A DNA stretch of 11,879 nt from Leptolyngbyaceae cyanobacterium M65_K2018_010 (GTDB lineage: Bacteria; Cyanobacteriota; Cyanobacteriia; Phormidesmidales; Phormidesmidaceae), in NCBI GenBank assembly GCA_015295885.1, contig DVEE01000049.1:1-11879 (forward strand), read 5' to 3'. The position numbers were made by a program, and so were the translations under genes. A model generated the notes under the pieces. It did no database searches. It was given only the letters and a program-made list of their open reading frames with translations, and had not been told where the DNA came from. Every line of letters begins with the position of its first letter. Within the stretch, counting starts at the first letter, position 1. Below are positions 6,776 through 11,879 of the stretch, piece after piece.

Positions 6776-6951
6776 TCCCTTAGCCCTTACTCAGTTGCTG
6801 CGGTCAGCCGACCTGCCCCTTGCCCTAAGGCGGGGGAGTTGTCCTGGCTGGTCATCCCGGCTAGCCCTGAGCGGCTGTCATCGAGGCGGATCAACCCTCC
6901 GCAGAGTTTCCCTGTAATCGACCGGTCCAGCCCGGGTCGATCACCCCTCCA

Positions 6952-6975
6952 GGCCAGGAAAAAATATTTCTGGCC
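6952..6975 (+). repeat. Inverted repeat 25 bases before the DUF1636 start
   Basis: GGCCAGGAAA at the left and TTTCTGGCC at the right form a stem of nine pairs with one bulged G and a small A/T loop. It lies in the DUF1636 leader, ending 25 bases before the ATG at 7001. With no T tract it is not an intrinsic terminator. It could be an RNA hairpin near the translation start or a protein-binding palindrome. The rest of the leader, 6776-7000, holds no other feature that I can support. Confidence 0.35.
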
Positions 6976-7000
6976 GATGTCACCCATCCACCCTAGGTTA

Positions 7001-7384
7001 ATGCCCCAAACTACGCTATTTGTTTGTTCCCTCTGCCGATTTTCTCCAACGGAAGCCAGTCGCAACGGCCTCTCGGGTGGAGAATTTTTGATTCAGACCC
7101 TGCAGGCAGAACTGCAAGCCCGTGACCTTGAGCATTCCGTGAATTTGACCCCGCTTCGTTGCATGGCCGGATGCAGCCAGCCCTGCAATGTCAGTTTCGC
7201 CGCCCCAGGCAAGCTGACCTTTATCCTCAGTCAAGTTCCGGCCACGGGAACCGCCCTAGCGCTAGCGGAATTTTGTCAGCAGTATACCGATAGTCTGGAT
7301 GGCCGTGTTCCTTATCGGGATCGGCCCGCTCTAGTCCAAACCACCACGGCCTTCGTGCTGCCCCCCCTGCCAACCCAGGGCTAA
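7001..7384 (+). CDS. DUF1636 cysteine-rich, predicted metal-binding protein
   Basis: A 127-residue cytoplasmic protein of the DUF1636 family. Its start shows FVCSLCRF with C9 and C12. The centre shows LRCMAGCSQPCNVSFAAPGK with C54, C58 and C62, followed by the family's strand and helix ending near YTDSLDGRVPYRDRP (95-109). The cysteine spacing resembles thioredoxin-fold [2Fe-2S] proteins, and metal binding is a family prediction rather than a demonstrated role. The frame is open well upstream, but the conserved sequence begins right after ATG 7001, which is preceded by only a weak TAGGTTA. It lies between a B12 riboswitch and cobW, 45 bases before the latter, so the two are likely cotranscribed and concerned with cobalt or corrinoid handling. 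The exact reaction is unknown. Confidence 0.85.
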   Translation: MPQTTLFVCSLCRFSPTEASRNGLSGGEFLIQTLQAELQARDLEHSVNLTPLRCMAGCSQPCNVSFAAPGKLTFILSQVPATGTALALAEFCQQYTDSLDGRVPYRDRPALVQTTTAFVLPPLPTQG

Positions 7385-7429
7385 AGGCTCTGGGCCCTGC
7401 CCTACTCCTGATGTTGCTAGGATGCTGCC

Positions 7430-8470
7430 ATGCATAAAATCCCTGTTACCGTTGTCACCGGCTTTCTCGGCTCTGGTAAAACCACTCTGGTGCGCCATCT
7501 CCTGAAAAATAACCAGGGGCGTCGCATTGCCGTACTGGTCAACGAATTTGGCGAAGTTGGGATTGACGGTGAATTGCTGCGATCCTGCCAGGTCTGTGAC
7601 GCAGAGGATGCCAGCAATCCCTCGGTGAATATCGTCGAGCTGGCCAACGGTTGCCTGTGCTGCACGGTGCAGGAGGAATTTCTACCCACCATGCAGGAAC
7701 TCCTGCAACGGCGGGGGGAGATTGACTGTATTTTGATTGAAACCTCTGGCCTGGCCCTGCCCAAGCCCCTGGTGCAGGCCTTTCGCTGGCCCGAAATCCG
7801 CACCGGCGCTACGGTGGATGGGGTAATCACCGTGGTAGATGGGGTAGCCCTGGCCCAGGGCCAGATGGTAGGGGACCTAGAGGCTCTGGAAGCCCAGCGG
7901 CAAGCCGATGATAGCCTGGACCACGAAACCCCCCTTGAAGAGCTATTTGAGGATCAACTGGCCTGTGCCGATCTGGTACTGCTAACTAAGACCGATGGGA
8001 TGGCCGAGGAGAGTCGCGATCGCGTTCAGCAATGGCTGCAACAACAGGCCCCAGCGGGGGTGAAGGTGGTTCCCTGCCACCACGGTCAAATTGATCCGCA
8101 GGTGTTATTGGGCTTCAACGCCGCCGTAGAGGATCATCTTGCCCAGCGCCCCAGCCACCACGATCACGAAGAAGACCACGACCACGATGACGATATCAAC
8201 TCGGTATACCTAGAGCTCAACCAAACCTTTGAGCCTAAGGCCCTGGTTGAACGATTGCAAGCTCTTGGGCACCAGCAGGACATTTATCGCATCAAAGGCT
8301 TTGTAGCCGTTCCCCACAAGGCTATGCGGCTGGTCCTGCAGGGGGTGGGCCAGCGGTTTGATCACTTTTACGATCGCCCCTGGCAACCCACCGAACCTCG
8401 CCAAACTCGGTTGGTCTTCATTGGTCACAGTCTGGATGGGGATGCCCTGGCCCAGGCTCTGCAGAGCTAG
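7430..8470 (+). CDS. cobW: CobW-type GTPase, cobalamin/cobalt metallochaperone family
   Basis: A 346-residue G3E-family P-loop GTPase of the COG0523 group. Walker A GFLGSGKTTL is at 11-20, NEFGEVGIDGEL at 38-49, the metal-binding GCLCC at 74-78 (C75, C77, C78), ETSG at 104-107, and the guanine-specificity TKTD at 186-189. An additional CQVC at 53-56 adds two thiols. A His/Asp/Glu loop, SHHDHEEDHDHDDD (242-255), precedes the C-terminal CobW domain (about 260-342) with YRIKGFVAVP. Such loops bind metals. Family members deliver zinc, cobalt or other metals in a GTP-dependent way; the B12 riboswitch upstream argues for cobalt supply to cobalamin synthesis. AGGA at 7419-7422 is a good ribosome binding site 7 bases before the ATG. 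Its stop overlaps that of the convergent tlyA within CTAG at 8467-8470. Confidence 0.93.
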   Translation: MHKIPVTVVTGFLGSGKTTLVRHLLKNNQGRRIAVLVNEFGEVGIDGELLRSCQVCDAEDASNPSVNIVELANGCLCCTVQEEFLPTMQELLQRRGEIDCILIETSGLALPKPLVQAFRWPEIRTGATVDGVITVVDGVALAQGQMVGDLEALEAQRQADDSLDHETPLEELFEDQLACADLVLLTKTDGMAEESRDRVQQWLQQQAPAGVKVVPCHHGQIDPQVLLGFNAAVEDHLAQRPSHHDHEEDHDHDDDINSVYLELNQTFEPKALVERLQALGHQQDIYRIKGFVAVPHKAMRLVLQGVGQRFDHFYDRPWQPTEPRQTRLVFIGHSLDGDALAQALQS

Positions 8471-9327
8471 GAGGTGCCCCCCAACTCACCCTGGGCGGCC
8501 AGGGTGAACTGCTCAATGTCAGCCCGGGACGGGGTGGGGGTGGGCGGGGCCCAGTCTGACGGAGGATCCTGATTACCCTGGGGCTCGGGGGCGATTAACC
8601 AGAGTAGGTATTCGATATTGCCCGCGGGCCCTACCAGCGGTGACCAGGTTAAACCTCGATACTGCCAGCCGAGGGCCAAGGCCCCATCCAGCACTTTGCT
8701 AATGGCTTCGGCCTGATGCCCTGGGTCGCGCACCACCCCTTTTTTACCGATGCGATCGCGCCCCACCTCAAACTGAGGCTTAACCAGCAGTACCACCTCC
8801 CGCGGCGGCACCAGCAGGGTCCAAAGGGCCGGCAAAACCTTAGTGAGGGAAATAAACGACACATCCATAACCCCTAGGTCAGGTCTGGGATCCTGGGGAC
8901 CATAGAGTTCCTCTGGGCGCAGGTGGCGCAGGTTGGTGCGTTCCCGCAGAACTACCCGGTCATCCTGCCGCAGGGACCAGGCTACCTGGCCGTAGCCCAC
9001 ATCGATGCCATAGACTCGCCGCGCTCCGGCCTGCAGCAAACAATCCGTAAACCCTCCGGTGGAGATTCCTCCATCCAGGGCCACCCGACCCGCCACCTCA
9101 ATCCGGAATTCCGCCAGAGCCTTAGCGAGCTTCTCCCCTCCCCGCGAGACAAAGGGTGCCTTTTCCCGGACGAGAATGTCAGCATCCTCCGCAATGGTGG
9201 CCCCGGGCTTATCGACCACGGCCTGGTTGACCCGCACTTCCCCCGCTTGAATCAAGCGCTGAGCCTGCTGGCGAGAGGCGCACAGGCCCCGCTCTACCAG
9301 CAAAACATCCAGACGCTGCTTAGGCAC
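8467..9327 (-). CDS. tlyA: TlyA-family rRNA 2'-O-methyltransferase / hemolysin-like protein
   Basis: A 286-residue protein. An S4 RNA-binding domain (about 4-62) begins RLDVLLVERGLCASRQQAQRLIQAGEV and is followed by an FtsJ/RrmJ-type methyltransferase domain. The K-D-K-E set expected for 2'-O-methyl transfer is present: K66 in SRGGEKL, D155 in VMDVSFIS, K183 in LVKPQFE and E239 in GNIEYLL. The SAM loop is LDGGISTGGFTD (84-95), close to the usual LD.GASTGGFTD with I for A. The C-terminus carries about 35 extra residues that are Pro-rich (PPSDWAPPTPTPS). In mycobacteria TlyA methylates both rRNA subunits; here that is inferred. The start is GTG at 9325-9327, with GGAG 7 bases before it. The start overlaps the TPR gene's stop by 8 bases, suggesting coupled translation. 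A + strand open frame across it (8923-9444) is a shadow. Confidence 0.9.
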   Translation of the reverse strand: MPKQRLDVLLVERGLCASRQQAQRLIQAGEVRVNQAVVDKPGATIAEDADILVREKAPFVSRGGEKLAKALAEFRIEVAGRVALDGGISTGGFTDCLLQAGARRVYGIDVGYGQVAWSLRQDDRVVLRERTNLRHLRPEELYGPQDPRPDLGVMDVSFISLTKVLPALWTLLVPPREVVLLVKPQFEVGRDRIGKKGVVRDPGHQAEAISKVLDGALALGWQYRGLTWSPLVGPAGNIEYLLWLIAPEPQGNQDPPSDWAPPTPTPSRADIEQFTLAAQGELGGTS

Positions 9328-9775
9328 GGGTTTGCTCCACCGCCCCCGCTTGTCCTGGCTGGGCCGCCAATTGTGCTAGGGTCTGCTTCACCTGATCCAA
9401 CCCAGCTTTGCTGTCCTGGGCCGCGTAGAGGTCACTGGCTTTGACCAGGGCTTGTACGGCCAAGCCATCGTTACCCAGATTGGCACAGGCCAAGCCATAG
9501 TTGTAAACAGCCTCAGCACAGGCCGGTTCTGACTCCACCACGGCAGTAAATTGGGCTAGGGCCCGGGCGTACTGTCCCTGGCGGTAGGCCTGGCAACCCC
9601 GTAAAAACTGATCTCTGGTGCGATCGCCTAGGGGCACCGACGGCACCTCCACCGGTTCCACCCATAACCTCCTAGCCCTCCAAGGCCGACGATAGGCCCA
9701 AAGCATAGACCCCATGCCAAAACCCAGGATCCCTAGCACTACCACCAACCACAGGATGAGTTCCTTAGTTATCAA
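9320..9775 (-). CDS. Membrane-anchored TPR protein
   Basis: About 151 residues. A single N-terminal hydrophobic helix (5-26, LILWLVVVLGILGFGMGSML) is followed by a basic stretch (AYRRPWRARR) that should keep the N-terminal end of the soluble domain at the cytoplasmic face. Then come two TPR-like units: RDQFLRGCQAYRQGQYARALAQF (53-76) and EAVYNYGLACANLGNDGLAVQALVKAS (88-114), the second with the N.G.A...G....A pattern. TPRs mediate protein contacts; the partner is unknown. The start is inferred as TTG at 9775: the minus strand has AAAGGAG, seven bases, then TTG ATA ACT AAG. Longer starts would translate the 15-bp repeat array and part of aroB out of frame. It overlaps tlyA by 8 bases at its end and lies 136 bases after aroB, so all three may be one transcript. 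Confidence 0.75.
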   Translation of the reverse strand: MITKELILWLVVVLGILGFGMGSMLWAYRRPWRARRLWVEPVEVPSVPLGDRTRDQFLRGCQAYRQGQYARALAQFTAVVESEPACAEAVYNYGLACANLGNDGLAVQALVKASDLYAAQDSKAGLDQVKQTLAQLAAQPGQAGAVEQTRA

Positions 9776-9790
9776 CGGGGTTCTCCTTTC

Positions 9791-9865
9791 TCTGGGGGAT
9801 AGATCTCTGGGGGATAGATCTCTGGTGGGTAGATCTCTCGGGGATAGATCTCTGGGGGATAGATT
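9791..9865. repeat. Five-copy 15-bp tandem repeat
   Basis: Five consecutive 15-base units start at 9791, 9806, 9821, 9836 and 9851. Units 1 and 2 are identical (TCTGGGGGATAGATC). Units 3 to 5 differ at one or two positions (GGTGGGT in unit 3, TCTCGGGG in unit 4, a final T in unit 5). The junctions create four AGATCT palindromes. The array lies between the end of aroB (9912) and the start of the TPR gene (9775), directly upstream of that gene's AAAGGAG. Both strands can be read through it because the unit is five codons long, but the preferred start leaves it untranslated. Confidence 0.95.
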
Positions 9866-9911
9866 GGAGCTGGCCTTGAGCCTCCCATCTCCATGTTCTC
9901 GGCATCTTTCC

Positions 9912-11021
9912 CTAGAGCATCCGACGTAGGGCAGCCAGAACTTCCTCCCGGCTAAGGTCCCCACAGACAAAGGCCGCACCAAGGCCCTGGGGCAGGATAA
10001 ACCGGACTCGGCCCTGGTCCACCTTTTTATCTCCTTGCAGGGTAATCAGCAGAGCCTCTACATCTAACCCCTCGGGCAACTGGGTTGGTAATCCAGCCTT
10101 TCTGATCAGAGCTAGTTGACGCAAAGCCTCTGCCTCCGTCCACAAGCCCCTGGCCGTGGCCATATGCCCCGCGGCCACCATGCCTATGGCCACGGCCTCA
10201 CCGTGGTTGACTCCCCGATAGCGGGTCAGGCTTTCTAGGCCATGGCCAATGGTGTGTCCATAGTTCAAAATGGCCCGCAATCCGGCTTCCTTTTCATCCT
10301 GGGCCACCACCTCTGCCTTAGCCTGACAGGAGCGGGTCAGGATGGTGTGTAGAAGCTCCTCACTGACATAGCGAAAGTGATCTAGGCGTTCTGAAGCTTC
10401 TAGGGCCTCAAACAGGGCTGTATCCCAAATCACGCCGTATTTAATCACCTCCGCCATGCCCGCCCGAAATTCCCTAGGGGGCAGGGTTTTGAGCACCGTT
10501 GGATCGATTAATACCAACTGGGGCTGGTGAAAGGCCCCAATTAAGTTTTTGCCCTGGGGATGGTTGACGCCGGTTTTGCCCCCAATCGAAGCATCCACCA
10601 TGGCTAGCAGGGAAGTCGGCACCTGGATAAACCGCACTCCCCGGAGCCAAGTTGCGGCGGCAAAGCCGGTCATATCGCCAATTACGCCTCCTCCCAGGGC
10701 CACCAGGGCCGATTGCCGCTCTAGGCGAAAGGCCAGGGCGGCGTCGTAGATTTTTTGGATGGATTTTAGAGTTTTGTAGCGCTCTCCGGCTGGCAGCAGA
10801 CAGGTTTGTACAGCATAGCCAGCTTCTGCTAGGGAAGCGATCACCCGTTCGCCGTAGTGCTTAAAGATGGCAGGGTTGGATACCAGTAACAGCTTCTGTC
10901 CGGGCTTGACTCGCAGGGTGGCGGGATCCGCCAGCCAGGGTCCCAGGAAGGCCAAACCATCCGTGGCCACCACCACATCGTAGGGGTGATCGGGTAGGGG
11001 AACCGAAATGATAGATTTCAT
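9912..11021 (-). CDS. aroB: 3-dehydroquinate synthase
   Basis: A 369-residue cytoplasmic enzyme, normal length for the family. It cyclises DAHP to 3-dehydroquinate with NAD and a divalent metal in the second step of the shikimate pathway. NAD-binding and active-site blocks are visible: LPAGERYKTL (76-85), ALGGGVIGDMTGFAAATWLRG (108-128), QVPTSLLAMVDASIGGKTGVN (133-153), and KNLIGAFHQP (158-167). The metal ligands are E191 in GMAEVIKYG, H256 in LNYGHTIGHGLE, and H273 in VNHGEAVAIGM. The start at ATG 11021 (MKSIISVPLP) matches family length, although only a weak GGA lies before it. It is likely cotranscribed with the TPR and tlyA genes, across the repeat array. It is divergent from the EamA-type gene. 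Confidence 0.97.
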   Translation of the reverse strand: MKSIISVPLPDHPYDVVVATDGLAFLGPWLADPATLRVKPGQKLLLVSNPAIFKHYGERVIASLAEAGYAVQTCLLPAGERYKTLKSIQKIYDAALAFRLERQSALVALGGGVIGDMTGFAAATWLRGVRFIQVPTSLLAMVDASIGGKTGVNHPQGKNLIGAFHQPQLVLIDPTVLKTLPPREFRAGMAEVIKYGVIWDTALFEALEASERLDHFRYVSEELLHTILTRSCQAKAEVVAQDEKEAGLRAILNYGHTIGHGLESLTRYRGVNHGEAVAIGMVAAGHMATARGLWTEAEALRQLALIRKAGLPTQLPEGLDVEALLITLQGDKKVDQGRVRFILPQGLGAAFVCGDLSREEVLAALRRML

Positions 11022-11536
11022 GGCGATCCGATGCGCTGGAGGTAGGCAGGGGCAAGAACTATCGCCGCCGCTAAATGAAATCGAGGTCAGCCGTTCGGTC
11101 TAGCGGCCTAGACTAGGCCGACCATGCCATCGGTGGTAATCACCGCTTAGCCGGGGTGTTCAGGCTACCGATGAACTGGGAAGGGCTACTCAGGTGGCAT
11201 CTAGGCCTAGGGCGGGGCTTTGTTCTCAATCTAGATCGCTAACTTACCATAGCCAGGCTGTCAAAGCCCACACCAGACTGTAGCCAAGCAGCAATGATAA
11301 ATGCAAGCATAGTTAGGATGTATGACCTGGGGTGGTGACGGTGCCTGGTCGAGCATAAAGTCAATCAGAGGTGGCCAGGGGTCAAAGGGCAGAGACCGGG
11401 TTAGGGTCTGCAGGTTATGATTTTCATTTTCGCTGGTTTACTGTGGAGAGACTTTCCCCGCGGCCAGCCATCGAGTATGATCCCGGCTATGGCTGCCTAT
11501 CTGGGCTAGCCCGATGGTAACCGTGAGGATAGGGGC
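11022..11536. other. 515-bp divergent spacer rich in inverted repeats
   Basis: I find no gene here. CGGCCTAG-A-CTAGGCCG (11104-11120) is a perfect 17-base odd palindrome. CATCGGT (11128-11134) and ACCGATG (11167-11173) form a 7-bp outer stem around an inner CACC/GGTG pair. CTAGGCCTAG (11201-11210) is a perfect 10-bp palindrome. AGACC (11393-11397) with GGTCT (11405-11409) makes a further small hairpin. None is followed by a T tract. The region must contain promoters for aroB and for the EamA-type gene, but I found no convincing pair of hexamers. The only short frame of note is rejected below. Confidence 0.6.
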
Positions 11537-11879
11537 GTGACGATCCAGGAAGTTGGGCTTTTACTCGTTGCCGTGGTGGCCAGCAGCTTTGGCCAGCTCT
11601 TTCTTAAATTAGGGGCGATGCAATTGGGTAAGGTTACCGGCGAAAATGTTTTGGCCCATGTGTTAAAAATTGCCTCTACCCCCTATCTCCTAGCGGGTCT
11701 GGCCGCCTACGGTATCGGGGCGGTGGCTTACATTTTGCTCCTCACTCGCGTCAAACTTAGCGTAGCAGCCCCGGCCAACTCGCTCATTTACGTCACCTCT
11801 GTGCTGATTGGCTATTGGGTGTTTAAAGAGGTGATTCCACCCCTGCGGCTGGCGGGTTTAGGCTTCATTGTGATGGGTG
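11537..11879 (+). CDS. Small EamA/SMR-like membrane transporter, C-terminus cut off
   Basis: The first 114 residues of a hydrophobic protein that runs off the right edge. It starts at GTG 11537 with GAGG (11524-11527) upstream. Four helices can be placed: about 5-28 with ASSFGQLFLKLGA, 50-70 with AYGIGAVAYILLL, 75-95, and a fourth beginning near 104. The pattern LLLTRVKLSVAAPANSLIYVTSVLIGYWVFKE (67-98) followed by P..L.G.G.I..G is the repeat unit of EamA/DMT transporters. Short four-helix forms include SMR drug exporters and the ArnE/ArnF undecaprenyl-lipid flippases, which I consider the closer resemblance. Whether the whole protein is a short form of about 120 residues or a longer one cannot be seen. 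The substrate is unknown. Confidence 0.8.
   Translation, partial: MTIQEVGLLLVAVVASSFGQLFLKLGAMQLGKVTGENVLAHVLKIASTPYLLAGLAAYGIGAVAYILLLTRVKLSVAAPANSLIYVTSVLIGYWVFKEVIPPLRLAGLGFIVMG

Noticed and set aside
6802..6817. GGTCAGCCGACCTGCC resembles the 3' conserved segment of a cobalamin riboswitch, suggesting a tandem second aptamer.
   Set aside because: No B12 box, GGTG core or closing-stem partner precedes it between 6654 and 6801, so it is probably chance.
6787..7065. A 92-codon minus-strand frame across the DUF1636 leader.
   Set aside because: It overlaps the conserved start of DUF1636, shows no family pattern, and has no clear upstream signals.
8923..9444. A 173-codon + strand open frame.
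   Set aside because: It lies antisense to tlyA and the TPR gene, has no recognisable domain, and is a GC-driven shadow.
9776..9982. A longer TPR protein starting inside aroB and translating the repeat array as SPRDL units.
   Set aside because: It would start at a TTG within aroB without a ribosome binding site, whereas TTG 9775 has AAAGGAG at good spacing just before the membrane helix.
11417..11509. A 30-codon frame beginning MIFIFAGLLW before the EamA-type gene.
   Set aside because: AGGT is one base from the ATG, too close to serve as a ribosome binding site, and nothing else supports translation.

Overview
The window is chromosomal DNA that most likely comes from a GC-rich cyanobacterium. 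Nine copies of the octamer GCGATCGC (HIP1) lie at 276, 1957, 2126, 2595, 4603, 6709, 8016, 8752 and 9620. That density is characteristic of many cyanobacterial genomes, and the gene set (MEP-pathway ispF, shikimate aroB, a B12 riboswitch with cobW) fits. I cannot name the genus. I see no insertion sequence, prophage, CRISPR array, tRNA or rRNA; this is ordinary housekeeping and transport territory with several unusual small-scale features.

Layout. On the + strand from the left edge come the 3' end of isocitrate dehydrogenase, an ACT-domain protein, a 14-TM-type MFS exporter and a lone sugar-type ABC permease. The permease runs tail to tail into a small minus-strand protein with a weakly BON-like region, and upstream of that lies minus-strand ispF. 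A divergent + strand membrane methyltransferase (ICMT/PEMT-like) then converges on a minus-strand DUF192 lipoprotein.

The centre (about 6475-8470) is a cobalamin/cobalt module on the + strand. It has a clear cobalamin riboswitch, a roughly 340-nt leader holding a possible 30-residue reading frame with a good ribosome binding site, a DUF1636 cysteine-rich protein, and a CobW GTPase with a His/Asp-rich metal-binding loop. CobW converges on a minus-strand cluster that reads, in transcription order, aroB, a membrane-anchored TPR protein and a TlyA-type rRNA methyltransferase. A five-copy 15-bp tandem repeat sits between aroB and the TPR gene, and the TPR and tlyA frames overlap by 8 bases. A 515-bp divergent spacer rich in inverted repeats separates aroB from a small EamA/SMR-like transporter that runs off the right edge.

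How the genes work together. The one region that reads as a dedicated system is riboswitch, leader, DUF1636 and CobW: B12 level would control synthesis of a likely metal-handling pair. The possible short frame and a possible Shine-Dalgarno-sequestering hairpin in the leader are the most interesting unexplained elements. Other points worth a second look are an 8-bp inverted repeat bracketing a good -10 box before the MFS gene, the 15-bp repeat array abutting a TTG start, and two convergent gene pairs whose stop codons overlap within four bases (TTAG and CTAG).
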